64,000 nt of DNA from Robiginitomaculum sp. (GTDB lineage: Bacteria; Pseudomonadota; Alphaproteobacteria; Caulobacterales; Maricaulaceae), in assembly GCA_002733905.1 (NCBI GenBank), contig NVXK01000003.1, positions 64,502 to 128,501 on the forward strand, written 5' to 3'. Shown in pieces: positions 1-8,984 of the stretch. The notes under the pieces were generated by a model. That model did no database searches and was not told where the DNA came from. It saw only the letters and a list, made by a program, of their open reading frames with translations. The position numbers were made by a program, and so were the translations under genes. Numbering within the stretch: position 1 is the first letter of the stretch; every line of letters starts with the position of its first letter.

Positions 1-1
1 G

Positions 2-391
2 ATGGCTGTATCCTGTGGGGCGTGTGCGCATACCAATCTGAAAACACGTGATGTTGTCAGCGCGGTTATGGAACGTGAACGTCTGGGCAGTACGGGCGTA
101 GGGCATGGTGTGGCAATCCCTCATGCGCGCCTCGAAGGGTTGGATCAAGTCCGTGCGGTTTTTGCCCGTTTGGAAACACCGCTTGATTACGAATCCATTG
201 ATGACCGCCCCGTTGACCTTGTGGTGCTTTTGCTTGCGCCTGCAAATGCAGGTGGTGACCATCTTCGGGCTTTGGCGCAAATCTCTAGATTGCTCCGTAA
301 AGAAGATATGCGTGCGCGTCTACGTAGCGCCCCAAATGCAGAAAGTCTGCATTTGCTCCTTACCGAAAAACGTGTGGCGGGCGTTGCATAA
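2..391 (+). CDS. ptsN: PTS IIA-like nitrogen-regulatory protein PtsN, 5' partial
   Basis: This is the C-terminal 129 residues of a fructose/mannitol-type EIIA domain. The run RLGSTGVGHGVAIPH is the classic PtsN signature and ends in the phospho-accepting histidine (residue 41 of the visible part). Full PtsN is about 150-155 residues, and the visible first Met lies inside the domain, so the real start is upstream of the window. PtsN is the terminal phosphoryl acceptor of the nitrogen PTS (PtsP-NPr-PtsN), which regulates potassium transport and stress functions in proteobacteria. That role is family knowledge; no partner gene is visible here. The gene ends 54 bases before ppk1. Confidence 0.9.
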   Translation: MAVSCGACAHTNLKTRDVVSAVMERERLGSTGVGHGVAIPHARLEGLDQVRAVFARLETPLDYESIDDRPVDLVVLLLAPANAGGDHLRALAQISRLLRKEDMRARLRSAPNAESLHLLLTEKRVAGVA

Positions 392-445
392 AAGTTTCAT
401 GTTTTAGAGTATCTCTTTTTCATCAAGCTATGATAAGAACTGACT

Positions 446-2686
446 ATGTCAGTCAATGCGCCCAAAAAAACAAAAGATAAAACAAAAGATAAAACGAATT
501 TATATTTTAACCGAGAGCTGTCTTGGTTATCATTCAATGAACGTGTGATGGAAGAGGCACAAAACCTTTCCTACCCATTATTGGAACGCTTACGTTTTCT
601 CGCGATTTCAGCAAATAATCTAGATGAGTTTTATATGGTGAGGGTTGCTGGGCTACGGACTCAAGTGATCGCAGGAATGCCGTCTACAAGCCTGGACGGT
701 ATTTCAGCAAACAAACAACTGATCAATATCCGTAAACAGGCCAAGCAATTAATCATTGATCAGCAAAAACAGTGGAAGCGATTACACAAAGAATTATATG
801 CTGAGGGCATTCGGGTAAAGAAAGCGGCGAGCCTCAATACAAAAGACCGAGAGCATTTGCACAAGATTTACCAAAGCGAAATTCTACCGCTTCTTACGCC
901 GCTTGCGATTGATCCAGCACATCCTTTTCCGTTTATTGCTAATTTTGGTTTTGGTCTTATTTTGTCTCTCACGCGGCGATATATACCAACGGATATAGAG
1001 GGGGTTACGCACAGAACCGATGAAGACAATAGAAAAGCACTCATCATCGTGCCTGCACATGTGCCACGTTTTATCCGTCTGGAAGAAGATGATGAAAGTA
1101 AAGAACAAACCTTCATTCCGCTCGAAGATGTTCTCAAACTTTTTTCTCCAGAGCTATTTCCTGGTTTCAAAATCACTGATTATGGATTGTTCCGCATCAC
1201 CCGTGACAGCGAACTTGCCATTGACGAAGAGGCCGAAGACCTTGTGCGTCATTTCGAATTTCTCCTTAAAAAACGTAGACGTGGACGTGTCATTCGACTG
1301 GCAATGGACGCAGCGACACCTGAACATCTAAAATCATTCCTTATTGAAAGTTTTGAGGCGTGGGATGAAGAAATTATGGATATAGATGGTCTGCTTGGAT
1401 TGGCTGACCTTACACATATTATCGCTAAACACCGCAGCGATCTTCTCTTCAAACCATATAAAGCCCGTTTTCCAGAGCGTATCCGTGAACATGACGGAGA
1501 CTGTTTTGCCGCAATTGCCCAAAAAGATATTCTCGTCCATCATCCTTACGAAGAATTTGATGTGGTTGTGCAGTTTTTACAACAAGCAGCCATCGACCCT
1601 GATGTGGTTGCCATCAAACAAACCCTTTACCGCACCAATGAAAATAGCCCTATTGTGCGTGCCTTGATTGACGCGGCCGAGCGCGGAAAAAATGTAACGG
1701 CGCTTGTCGAATTAAAGGCGCGTTTTGACGAAGCCAGTAATATTCGTTGGGCGCGGGATTTAGAACGTGCAGGCGCCCATGTTGTCTACGGTTTTGTTGA
1801 ATATAAAACCCATGCAAAAATTAGTCTGGTCATTCGCCGTGAAGGTGGAAAACTTCGCACATATACGCATCTTGGCACTGGGAATTATCATGTGCAAAAT
1901 GCAAAAATTTATACGGATTTGGCACTGTTTACCGCCAAGGACAGTATTGGGCGAGATGCAGGTAAAATTTTCAATTTTGTCACCAGTTATTCTAGCCCAA
2001 GTAATTTAGAGCGTTTACGTGTCGCGCCACTCAATTTGCGAGAGACACTTGTCGGACATATCGAAGATGAAATTGCCCATGCGAAGGCAGGGCGTCCAGC
2101 TATGATTTGGGCAAAAATGAATGCATTGGTTGATGTGGGTATTATTGACATCCTTTATAAAGCGTCTCAGGCAGGTGTGCAGATCGACCTTGTCGTGCGG
2201 GGTATTTGCTGCTTGCGACCAGGTGTGAAAGGCTTATCGGAAAATATACGTGTTAAAAGTATTGTGGGACGTTTTTTAGAGCATTCTCGCATTGTCTGTT
2301 TTGGGAATGCTAAGGTTTTGCCGAATGCAGATGCCTTGATTTATTTCAGTTCCGCAGACTGGATGCCGCGTAATTTAGACAGGCGTATCGAGACACTTGT
2401 TCCTGCGGATGATCCGACTGTGCGACGTCAAATTATGAACCAAATCATGACGGCTAATTTACGCGACAATACGAATAGTTGGGATTTAAATCCTGATGGT
2501 AAATATGTGCGTCGTCAGCCAAGTGAAGATGAGCCCGCATTTTCTGCCCATGCGTATTTTATGGAAAATCCGTCTCTTTCTGGACGGGGTACGGCACTGG
2601 AAATGAACAAGCCATTAGATATTAAACCCGTCTTCCGTCTTAAAAAACAACCAAAATATGCTATGGATAATACTGATGAAGCATAA
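446..2686 (+). CDS. ppk1: Polyphosphate kinase 1
   Basis: At 746 residues this has the usual PPK1 length. PPK1 reversibly makes polyphosphate from ATP. The N-terminal domain opens with FNRELSWLSFNERV. The two phospholipase-D-like catalytic domains carry the expected histidines: THAKI (His456), the neighbouring HLGTGNYH, and FLEHSRI (His613). The 157-residue distance between His456 and His613 equals that between His435 and His592 of the E. coli enzyme. The extreme N-terminus is lysine-rich and contains a 12-base tandem duplication (471-482, 483-494) encoding TKDKTKDK. The downstream ppx start overlaps the ppk1 end, so the pair is translationally coupled. Confidence 0.97.
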   Translation: MSVNAPKKTKDKTKDKTNLYFNRELSWLSFNERVMEEAQNLSYPLLERLRFLAISANNLDEFYMVRVAGLRTQVIAGMPSTSLDGISANKQLINIRKQAKQLIIDQQKQWKRLHKELYAEGIRVKKAASLNTKDREHLHKIYQSEILPLLTPLAIDPAHPFPFIANFGFGLILSLTRRYIPTDIEGVTHRTDEDNRKALIIVPAHVPRFIRLEEDDESKEQTFIPLEDVLKLFSPELFPGFKITDYGLFRITRDSELAIDEEAEDLVRHFEFLLKKRRRGRVIRLAMDAATPEHLKSFLIESFEAWDEEIMDIDGLLGLADLTHIIAKHRSDLLFKPYKARFPERIREHDGDCFAAIAQKDILVHHPYEEFDVVVQFLQQAAIDPDVVAIKQTLYRTNENSPIVRALIDAAERGKNVTALVELKARFDEASNIRWARDLERAGAHVVYGFVEYKTHAKISLVIRREGGKLRTYTHLGTGNYHVQNAKIYTDLALFTAKDSIGRDAGKIFNFVTSYSSPSNLERLRVAPLNLRETLVGHIEDEIAHAKAGRPAMIWAKMNALVDVGIIDILYKASQAGVQIDLVVRGICCLRPGVKGLSENIRVKSIVGRFLEHSRIVCFGNAKVLPNADALIYFSSADWMPRNLDRRIETLVPADDPTVRRQIMNQIMTANLRDNTNSWDLNPDGKYVRRQPSEDEPAFSAHAYFMENPSLSGRGTALEMNKPLDIKPVFRLKKQPKYAMDNTDEA
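471..494. repeat. 12-bp tandem duplication in ppk1 N-terminus
   Basis: The unit caaaagataaaa occurs twice head to tail and adds an in-frame Lys/Thr/Asp repeat before the conserved PPK1 fold. Confidence 0.8.
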
Positions 2687-4163
2687 CACATCCAAAGCAA
2701 TTCATGACCAAATTGCGATTATTGATATTGGATCGAACTCAGTACGTTTTGTTATCTACGAAATTCATGGCGCCGCTTTCACACCAATCTATAATGAAAA
2801 AATTCTCGCAGGACTTGGACGGGATTTGCAACGGACTGGCAATCTTCATGTCGAGGGGGTAGAACAGGCATTTTCAGCGCTAAAACGCTACAAGGTTTTA
2901 GTCAATGAACTTGAAATAGAAACCGTATTAATTGCGGCGACAGCAGCCATGCGCGACGCCAAAGATGCACCCGCATTTATCAAACGTGTAAAAGATGAAA
3001 TCGGCTTTGACATTACCCCGTTAAGCGGCGCGCAAGAAGCGTTTGTATCTGCGATGGGCGTCGTGTCTGGCGATGTGCGTTCGCAAGGCATTGCCGTGGA
3101 TTTGGGTGGTGCCAGTCTGGAGCTTATCGAGATAAAAAACGCCCATGCACAAGACGGTGTTACCTATCCGCTTGGCCCGTTCTCTATGTTTGAAAACAGT
3201 TTTGATCCTGTAGAAATGCGGGCGCGTATAAAAGCCGAACTTGATAATGGGCAACCCCATAAAACAGGGCAAGATTTATTTCTTATCGGAGGTGCGTGGC
3301 GTAACTTGTTTATCATTCACCAAAAACGAACGGGCTACCCCCTGCGTGTCGCTAATAATTACCGCCTTGAGGTTGACGAGGCCAATACATTGGCGCAATG
3401 GGCCTATAGCGAAGAGGGCGTTGATATTATTAAGAGCTGGCGCGGTCTTTCTTCGCGGCGGGCGGATACTTTACCGTATTCGGGCCTGTTACTGACTGTG
3501 CTGTTAGATATTTTAAAGCCGCGTAGTGTGATTGTTGCACCGGGCGGTTTGCGGGAAGGCTTGGTATATAATTCCCTCTCACGCGAAGTGAAATCACGAA
3601 CAGCTTTGTTTGATGCTTGTCATGCATTGGCTGGGGGGGGCGAAGAGGGCATTGGTTTTGGCCAATCTTTATTTGATTTTTTAAACGGGCTTGACGCAAG
3701 GCTTCCTAAATATTTTTCGTATGAAAATGAAAACAGGTTACGCAAAGCGGCTTGTATATTGGCAAGCCTTGGCAAAGGCTTGCACCCGGATCACAAGGCA
3801 CGAATGGTATTTCGCGCCGTGATCTATGCGCCATTACCAGACATAAGCCACGAAGAACGTGCGTATTTAGCCTTGATGCTTTTCAGTTCATATACAAGTA
3901 AAACCAGCACCCCTAATGATGAAGTACTGACGCATTTTCTGAGCGATGAGGCACAATTAAGTGCGCGTATTTATGGTGACGCCATGCGGCTTGGTGCTGA
4001 TATTTCGGGGCGTAGTCATAAAGTTTTATTGCTCTGTCATTGGGGAAATCTATCTGAAAAATTACACTTAAATATTCAACACGGTTACGAAGATTTATTT
4101 ACCGATAAAGTGGACACGCGATTAGCGGATTTAAACGCCTTGATCACAAGTGCTCATCTCTAA
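2676..4163 (+). CDS. ppx: Exopolyphosphatase, Ppx/GppA family
   Basis: Ppx/GppA phosphatases remove terminal phosphate from polyphosphate or pppGpp. The protein (495 residues) begins with the actin-like phosphate-1 loop IDIGSNSVRFVIYE and has the second loop VDLGGASLELIEI, followed by the C-terminal HD-like helical region typical of long Ppx. I chose the ATG at 2676, 11 bases inside the end of ppk1; an in-frame ATG at 2658 would add six residues that overlap ppk1 further. Co-transcription with ppk1 places synthesis and hydrolysis of polyphosphate in one operon. Whether GppA activity is also present cannot be told from the sequence. Confidence 0.93.
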   Translation: MKHNTSKAIHDQIAIIDIGSNSVRFVIYEIHGAAFTPIYNEKILAGLGRDLQRTGNLHVEGVEQAFSALKRYKVLVNELEIETVLIAATAAMRDAKDAPAFIKRVKDEIGFDITPLSGAQEAFVSAMGVVSGDVRSQGIAVDLGGASLELIEIKNAHAQDGVTYPLGPFSMFENSFDPVEMRARIKAELDNGQPHKTGQDLFLIGGAWRNLFIIHQKRTGYPLRVANNYRLEVDEANTLAQWAYSEEGVDIIKSWRGLSSRRADTLPYSGLLLTVLLDILKPRSVIVAPGGLREGLVYNSLSREVKSRTALFDACHALAGGGEEGIGFGQSLFDFLNGLDARLPKYFSYENENRLRKAACILASLGKGLHPDHKARMVFRAVIYAPLPDISHEERAYLALMLFSSYTSKTSTPNDEVLTHFLSDEAQLSARIYGDAMRLGADISGRSHKVLLLCHWGNLSEKLHLNIQHGYEDLFTDKVDTRLADLNALITSAHL

Positions 4164-4202
4164 TCCTCTTTGCCTAATCCTTTTTTACCTAATCTTTTTT
4201 AG
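4160..4202. repeat. Three tandem 14-15 bp units at the ppx / beta-propeller 3' junction
   Basis: Three near-identical units starting ctaatc (4160-4173, 4174-4188, 4189-4202) contain the ppx stop on the plus strand and the stop of the convergent gene on the minus strand. Each unit carries a minus-strand TAG, so the stop region has been triplicated. Confidence 0.75.
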
Positions 4203-5409
4203 AAGACTCCGCCCCCTCATCCTGCGTTGTCTGACGGTAACTAAATTTATCCGTATCAAGCTCTTTACTCGTTTTCAGCAGAGACCCGTGTTTTATGGAT
4301 GAAGCCGATTTAATTGAACTCCCGTGCAGCACGAGAGATGTTTTTTGTGAGGTATTTTCCAAGCGTTGGATTTTGTCTGTGGCTTGTGCTTTAGTGTCTT
4401 TCTCTGAAACCTGTACGGTAATGCCTTTTGTCTGCGCGGCTTTGCTAACACGCCATAATTTTTGTGTTTGGCGTTCGGCAAATATGAAATCACCATTTTC
4501 CATAAGCATAATCGCCGATGGCTCACCCCAGATTCGCAATTTGCCTTGTAGAGGAGAAGGGCGGGAAAATCCTTGAATAAAAGCTTCTGATAATGGGGCT
4601 AAACTTCCATATTGAAACGTGCGTTTTGCAATCATTGGGTTGCGCCCTGTTTGGGCAATAAGAAGCCCGTCTGGCCAAAATACCATAGCATGAATAGGTG
4701 TGCGTTTTGTGTCCGCCCCTTGCGCGATATCAAAATGAGTGTTCGGGCTTAAGGGGATTATGTCGGAAATATTCTTATCGCCTAATGCGGCCCACAAAAT
4801 GCCTTGTGGGGTTACGGCAAGTGCATTGACCGAGAGATCGTCATTCCGAGAGGCGGCGAAAATAGACACTTGGAGCGTTTGGGTATCCAGTCGCATTATG
4901 TGTTGGCCGTCTGCTATATATAAACTACGCGTTTTAGGATGAACGGCGATTGGCAGTTTCGCGAGTGTCGTTGCGAGTGCCGTTGTATGTGTGCGAGGGA
5001 ATATCAATGTGGGCATGGTGTCCGTGTGCAAAGCGGCCCCCGCATGAATACGCCAAACACCCTGTGCATCCGAAATATAAAGCGTGTCGGTATCGGCGAC
5101 CATATGTGAAGGCCTCTCAAAGCCAACAAGAAAGACAGTTTTCATGTCAGGCATACCGTCACGGTTTTGATCGCGAAGTTTGATGATGCGTTGACGCTTG
5201 CGGTCGAGTACGAAAATATCATTATTAATACTTGCGAGCGCCGAGATGTCGCCTAGGTTCTGGCCAATTTTTTTAAGGGCGAAACCAGATGGGGCTGTTG
5301 GTACGTCTTGAGTACCCGCTCTATATATATTTCTTTGCGGCGGCGTTGCATATGCATACGCAGGCAAAAGACCATAAAAGCAGAGGAAAAGTGAGACAAC
5401 GAATCGCAT
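4189..5409 (-). CDS. Secreted beta-propeller protein (glucose/sorbosone dehydrogenase-like)
   Basis: A 406-residue protein with an N-terminal signal peptide: a positively charged start, hydrophobic VVSLFLCFYGLLPAYA, then a likely signal-peptidase site after AYA. The mature part shows repeated propeller-type strands such as IFVLDRKRQRIIKL followed by RDQNRDGMPD, the pattern of sorbosone-dehydrogenase-like proteins that bind calcium in DxNxDG loops. The C-terminal 80 residues or so are polar, serine/lysine-rich and low in complexity. The fold assignment is reasonable, but no PQQ-binding residues were verified and the substrate is unknown. It is convergent with ppx. Confidence 0.65.
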   Translation of the reverse strand: MRFVVSLFLCFYGLLPAYAYATPPQRNIYRAGTQDVPTAPSGFALKKIGQNLGDISALASINNDIFVLDRKRQRIIKLRDQNRDGMPDMKTVFLVGFERPSHMVADTDTLYISDAQGVWRIHAGAALHTDTMPTLIFPRTHTTALATTLAKLPIAVHPKTRSLYIADGQHIMRLDTQTLQVSIFAASRNDDLSVNALAVTPQGILWAALGDKNISDIIPLSPNTHFDIAQGADTKRTPIHAMVFWPDGLLIAQTGRNPMIAKRTFQYGSLAPLSEAFIQGFSRPSPLQGKLRIWGEPSAIMLMENGDFIFAERQTQKLWRVSKAAQTKGITVQVSEKDTKAQATDKIQRLENTSQKTSLVLHGSSIKSASSIKHGSLLKTSKELDTDKFSYRQTTQDEGAESSKKD

Positions 5410-5459
5410 AAGCTATAGTGGCGCAAACCAACGTCATTAGCGAGAGCAAGCTACACCTT

Positions 5460-5511
5460 GTACTATGGCCAAGTACTGTGGCCAAGTACTCTGCCCAAAT
5501 ACTCTACCAAA
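5460..5511. repeat. Four degenerate 13-bp tandem units in an intergenic gap
   Basis: Units gtactatggccaa, gtactgtggccaa, gtactctgcccaa and atactctaccaaa follow one another in the 229-base gap between the divergent beta-propeller gene (starts 5409) and the HNH gene (starts 5639). I see no clear promoter consensus in the rest of the gap. Confidence 0.7.
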
Positions 5512-5638
5512 CCTAAGCTTCTTGTCAGACGTGCTGGGGTTTGATAGTTAGAAATGAATAAGGGGATTCGCTTTCAAAAATAACAAGCAAAACAATAATG
5601 AAAATATCCGTACTCATGTGAATGGGATGGGCTAGTTT

Positions 5639-6244
5639 ATGGGTGTAGTCTTACACACACATTTGGACGAGGTTTCAAAAATTCTGACGCCGAAATTAAA
5701 CGACGGCGCTTATCCTTGTTTGATTTTAAACGCAGACTATCAACCATTGAGCTATTACCCGCTTTCATTATGGTCATGGCAAGACGCGATTAAAGCCGTG
5801 TGCCTTGAGCGTGTAAATGTTGTTGATTTTTACGCAAAAACAATACGCTCAGCACATAGCGAAATGTTATTACCTTCGGTTTTGGCGTTAAAAGATTTTG
5901 TGCCACAGAACCGCTCGCCCGCATTTACACGGTTTAATCTTTTTCTACGCGATGGTTTTCAATGCGCCTATTGTGGTTGCGAGAACGAACTGACATTCGA
6001 TCATGTGATACCCCGAAGACTGGGCGGAGTTACGAGTTGGCAAAATATCGTAGCAGCCTGTTCTCCGTGTAATTTTAAAAAAGGTGGCCGAAGCTTAAAA
6101 GAAGCGCGAATGATCTTGCAACATAAACCCTTTCAGCCCAGCATGCATGCATTGCAAGCACAGGGTCGTAAATTCCCACCGGGGCATTTACATGAAACAT
6201 GGCTGGATTATTTGTATTGGGACATTGAACTCGAAAGAGAATGA
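5639..6244 (+). CDS. HNH endonuclease
   Basis: A 201-residue protein with a C-terminal HNH/zinc-finger module: CAYCGC, then FDHVIPRRLGG (metal-binding DH), then ACSPCNFKKGGR, giving two CxxC pairs around the catalytic His and the asparagine. The N-terminal half (LNADYQPLSYYPLSLWSWQ) is the domain found in stand-alone alphaproteobacterial HNH proteins usually annotated simply as HNH endonuclease. The gene overlaps the next by four bases (ATGA), so the two are co-translated. It is not an intron or mobile-element nuclease by context; its role is unknown. Confidence 0.85.
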   Translation: MGVVLHTHLDEVSKILTPKLNDGAYPCLILNADYQPLSYYPLSLWSWQDAIKAVCLERVNVVDFYAKTIRSAHSEMLLPSVLALKDFVPQNRSPAFTRFNLFLRDGFQCAYCGCENELTFDHVIPRRLGGVTSWQNIVAACSPCNFKKGGRSLKEARMILQHKPFQPSMHALQAQGRKFPPGHLHETWLDYLYWDIELERE

Positions 6245-6882
6245 AAATTGGAGCAATGATGACAAAGATGAACAGAAAAATATCTACGCTAATTTTATCG
6301 CTATTTGCTTTACCCGCGCTTTTATTGGTGGGGTGTGGTGATGATAGAATTTCCCATGTTATCCTTGAAACCAGTCATGGCAATATTGAAATTGCGATTT
6401 ATAATGAAAAAGCACCGATCTCTGCTGCCGATTTTTTATACTATGTCGATAATGGTTTATATGACGGCGAGGGGTTTTACCGCGCTGTACGTCCGCAAAC
6501 TGACCCACGCGGTTTGAATATGGAAATCATCCAAGGTGGCTTGTTGGGGATGGAAACGGTTACCGCGACAATCGAACATGAGACAACACAAGTGACAGGC
6601 TTGTCTCATACAGACGGCGCGATTTCAATTGCGCGTGATGAGCCGGGCACAGGGAGCGCTGCGTATTTCTTTATTTCAATCGGTGACAATACTGAACTTG
6701 ATTTTGGCGGCGAAAGAAATCCTGATGGGCAAGGTTACGCGGTGTTTGGTAAAGTCATAAAAGGTATGGATGTGGTGCGCGCGATTCAAATGAGCGACAC
6801 AGGCGCCATAAGCGATGACGCAATCACCCAAGGACAAATGCTCACCAAACCTGTAATTATTGTGAAGGCAAAGCGTAAATAA
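6241..6882 (+). CDS. Cyclophilin-type peptidyl-prolyl isomerase, lipoprotein
   Basis: A 213-residue protein. The N-terminus has a hydrophobic stretch ending in a lipobox (LLVGC, predicted lipidated Cys), so it probably sits in the periplasm or on a membrane leaflet. The rest is a bacterial cyclophilin domain: ISHVILETSHGNIEIAIY, FLYYVDNGLYDGEGFYRAV, and the core SIARDEPGTGSAAYFFISIGD. Typical active-site positions (Phe/Gln/Phe) are partly recognisable. The start ATG overlaps the HNH stop; in-frame ATGs a few codons later (from 6256) are alternatives and would shorten only the n-region of the signal. Confidence 0.88.
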   Translation: MKIGAMMTKMNRKISTLILSLFALPALLLVGCGDDRISHVILETSHGNIEIAIYNEKAPISAADFLYYVDNGLYDGEGFYRAVRPQTDPRGLNMEIIQGGLLGMETVTATIEHETTQVTGLSHTDGAISIARDEPGTGSAAYFFISIGDNTELDFGGERNPDGQGYAVFGKVIKGMDVVRAIQMSDTGAISDDAITQGQMLTKPVIIVKAKRK

Positions 6883-6887
6883 ACGCG

Positions 6888-7478
6888 TTAAATTTTTTCA
6901 CTTAATCTAATGGCCATGCGGCAGCCTGCTTTGATAACTGCAGAGAGTACTGGATAGGCAGGGGCCTCTTTGGCACCCGATTCAATGGCTAAATCTCTAT
7001 GGCGTAATTCATCTTCTCGAAACTGCGTGAAACGCGCACAAAGCTCTTTATCGCTATTTTTGGTTTCTTCGATTTGCTCCGCGTAATGTTGTTCAATCAC
7101 CGATTCAACGGCTTCGGTACAGGCATGGGCCGCTTTTTCGCCCATGAGCGCCGTAGCAACTCCAAGCCCTGTGCTGGCAATATTCCAAATCGGAAGCAAA
7201 ACTGTTGGCTTGGCTTTATGTTCGAGAAGAAGCGCGTCAAATGCATCCAAATGCTCTTGTTCTTCTTCACACATATGTTGTAATTGCGCCGCGATTTTAC
7301 GGGTCTGGTGTGAACGCCCAAAAACTTTCGCTTGCGCGGAATAAATAGCTACGGCCGCGTATTCGCCTGCATGGTCAACCCGAAGCATTTCAGCAATGCG
7401 CGGTGACGATAATGTTTTCGCCGCGCCGCCTGATGTACCGCCTGGGCGTGCAGGTCTCGCAGTTGACTGATTAGTCAT
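6888..7478 (-). CDS. coq7: Demethoxyubiquinone hydroxylase Coq7
   Basis: A 196-residue di-iron monooxygenase that hydroxylates C6 of demethoxyubiquinone in ubiquinone synthesis. The domain starts at MLRVDHAGEYAAVAIYSAQA and carries the carboxylate-bridged iron ligands in two ExxH motifs (EEQEH and EDELRH). It lacks the longer FAD-dependent UbiF architecture. The first 25 residues are low-complexity and Gly/Ser/Pro-rich. The ATG overlaps the 3' end of dsbB by eight bases, so the two genes form a coupled pair. Confidence 0.94.
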   Translation of the reverse strand: MTNQSTARPARPGGTSGGAAKTLSSPRIAEMLRVDHAGEYAAVAIYSAQAKVFGRSHQTRKIAAQLQHMCEEEQEHLDAFDALLLEHKAKPTVLLPIWNIASTGLGVATALMGEKAAHACTEAVESVIEQHYAEQIEETKNSDKELCARFTQFREDELRHRDLAIESGAKEAPAYPVLSAVIKAGCRMAIRLSEKI

Positions 7479-7995
7479 AGCTATTTCCTTTAAAGATCAC
7501 ACCTAAGCAGAGCACTGTGGCGATGGCTGAGAAAAAGGCATTATATCCAGCCATTGAAATTTTTAGTAAATGCCAAGGCGCATCCGAGCATGACGGAAGT
7601 TTAACACCCGGCTCAAAAATTTTAGAAATATCTGTAATGTTAATTGTGCCAATATCGGGAATCGCGGAACATGTTTTTGGGCCGTCCCACCATTTATATT
7701 CGACCCCTGTATGCCAAAAGGCGAGACCAAAGCTTGTGATGAACGCCATACTCATAATTAAGAGAAACACTTTATCCCAAGTACCGTCTTTGGAGAGATA
7801 ACGTGCTACAAGCATAAATAGGGCAATTGCAAGAATTGTTTTATGGGCATGTCGTTGCCAATAACACATTTGGCACGGGTGCATGTCACCAAAATGTTGA
7901 AAGGCAAGTGCGCCCATCAACAGTCCACCTGAAAAAAGAATGGCAAGCCAAGGGGAAAACCGAAGCGCAAACCCTGTATCAATACGTTGTGTCAT
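7471..7995 (-). CDS. dsbB: Disulfide bond formation protein DsbB
   Basis: A 174-residue inner-membrane quinone reductase that reoxidises DsbA. Four hydrophobic segments are visible. The first periplasmic loop has HPCQMCYWQR (the CxxC pair that passes electrons to quinone), and the second loop has two further cysteines (KTCSAIPDI and PSCSDAPW), matching DsbB topology. It is followed directly by coq7, which makes functional sense because DsbB needs ubiquinone, although that link is only inferred from adjacency. Confidence 0.93.
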   Translation of the reverse strand: MTQRIDTGFALRFSPWLAILFSGGLLMGALAFQHFGDMHPCQMCYWQRHAHKTILAIALFMLVARYLSKDGTWDKVFLLIMSMAFITSFGLAFWHTGVEYKWWDGPKTCSAIPDIGTINITDISKIFEPGVKLPSCSDAPWHLLKISMAGYNAFFSAIATVLCLGVIFKGNSYD

Positions 7996-8169
7996 GCTTT
8001 ACAATTTGTCCTCGTCCCATTTAGCTTCATTACAACGCTTATACGTTGGCTTATCTCTTGCATAAACAATAAAAGCACTTGGGTAAAATGAATTTTATAC
8101 GGCTTACCCTTGGCAAATCTTAATACTTGTGGTTTAAGACAATTCTTGTCGAAATTATGGCAAGAAAGA

Positions 8170-8198
8170 CTTTTGTGGGCATGAAAAACTTTTGTGGG
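8170..8198. repeat. 19-bp-period duplication upstream of the rodZ-like start
   Basis: The 10-mer cttttgtggg occurs at 8170-8179 and 8189-8198. The second copy runs into the ribosome-binding region of the next gene. Confidence 0.6.
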
Positions 8199-8208
8199 AA
8201 GGGATGAA

Positions 8209-8946
8209 GTGGGCATACAGCAAGCAAGTTGTGATCTGAATACTGTGCATATTGGCGCAATGCTTCGCGCTGCGCGCGAAGAACAAGGTCTGAGTTTTCC
8301 CGATATTTCAGAACAATTGAAAATCCCAACACACTATCTCGCCGCGATTGAAAGTTTAGACAAAGATGCACTGCCAAGTTTAGGATATGTGTTGGGTTTT
8401 ATACGCGCCTATGCATTGCATTTGGGGTTGGACGCAAAAGATGCCGTGGCGCGCTATAAAATTGAAATCGAATGCCCTAAAAATTTGGGTCTGCGTAATC
8501 GCCCCCATTATGTGCCAAAAAATAAACTCCGCCTACCACGAGGCAGTTTTGCCGCAGGCATGGTTCTGAGCTGCATGATTGTTGTGGTCAGTTGGTATGG
8601 ATGGAAGACAGATGCAAACTCTGCACAAATCACGACACCGATACTGGAACAAGATAAAAGCTGGACCCTTGATTCAATAGAGCCAATTCAAGGAGATGAA
8701 GATCTGATAGCCCTCAAAGCGGTCGGGCCAAGTTGGGTGCATGTTGTTGATAAAGACGGAATCGTTTTAATCTCGCGCATTATGGTGCCAGGTGAAATGT
8801 TCGAAACCAAACGCGACCTTGCACCTGTTTTATCATTACGTGACGCAGGCGCTATAGAGCTTTATTTTGGTGGCAAACGTCTCGGCGCTGTTGGCCAAAA
8901 AGGTGAGAGCGCTAAAGATATTCCTTTAGCGGATGTTGCACAATAA
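8209..8946 (+). CDS. RodZ-like helix-turn-helix membrane protein (HTH_25 plus DUF4115)
   Basis: A 245-residue protein with an N-terminal helix-turn-helix (LRAAREEQGLSFPDISEQL, residues ~18-75), a single membrane segment (FAAGMVLSCMIVVVSWYGW, about residue 120) and a C-terminal DUF4115 beta-domain (GPSWVHVVDKDGIVL). This is the RodZ layout; RodZ couples MreB to the envelope. I chose the GTG at 8209 because GGAAGGG lies at the right distance upstream; a GTG at 8194 adds five residues. The rodZ-ispG order is conserved in many proteobacteria, which supports the call. Confidence 0.85.
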   Translation: MGIQQASCDLNTVHIGAMLRAAREEQGLSFPDISEQLKIPTHYLAAIESLDKDALPSLGYVLGFIRAYALHLGLDAKDAVARYKIEIECPKNLGLRNRPHYVPKNKLRLPRGSFAAGMVLSCMIVVVSWYGWKTDANSAQITTPILEQDKSWTLDSIEPIQGDEDLIALKAVGPSWVHVVDKDGIVLISRIMVPGEMFETKRDLAPVLSLRDAGAIELYFGGKRLGAVGQKGESAKDIPLADVAQ

Positions 8947-8984
8947 GCTTTGCTTTGGGCCCGTGCTGATTTACATACATATAT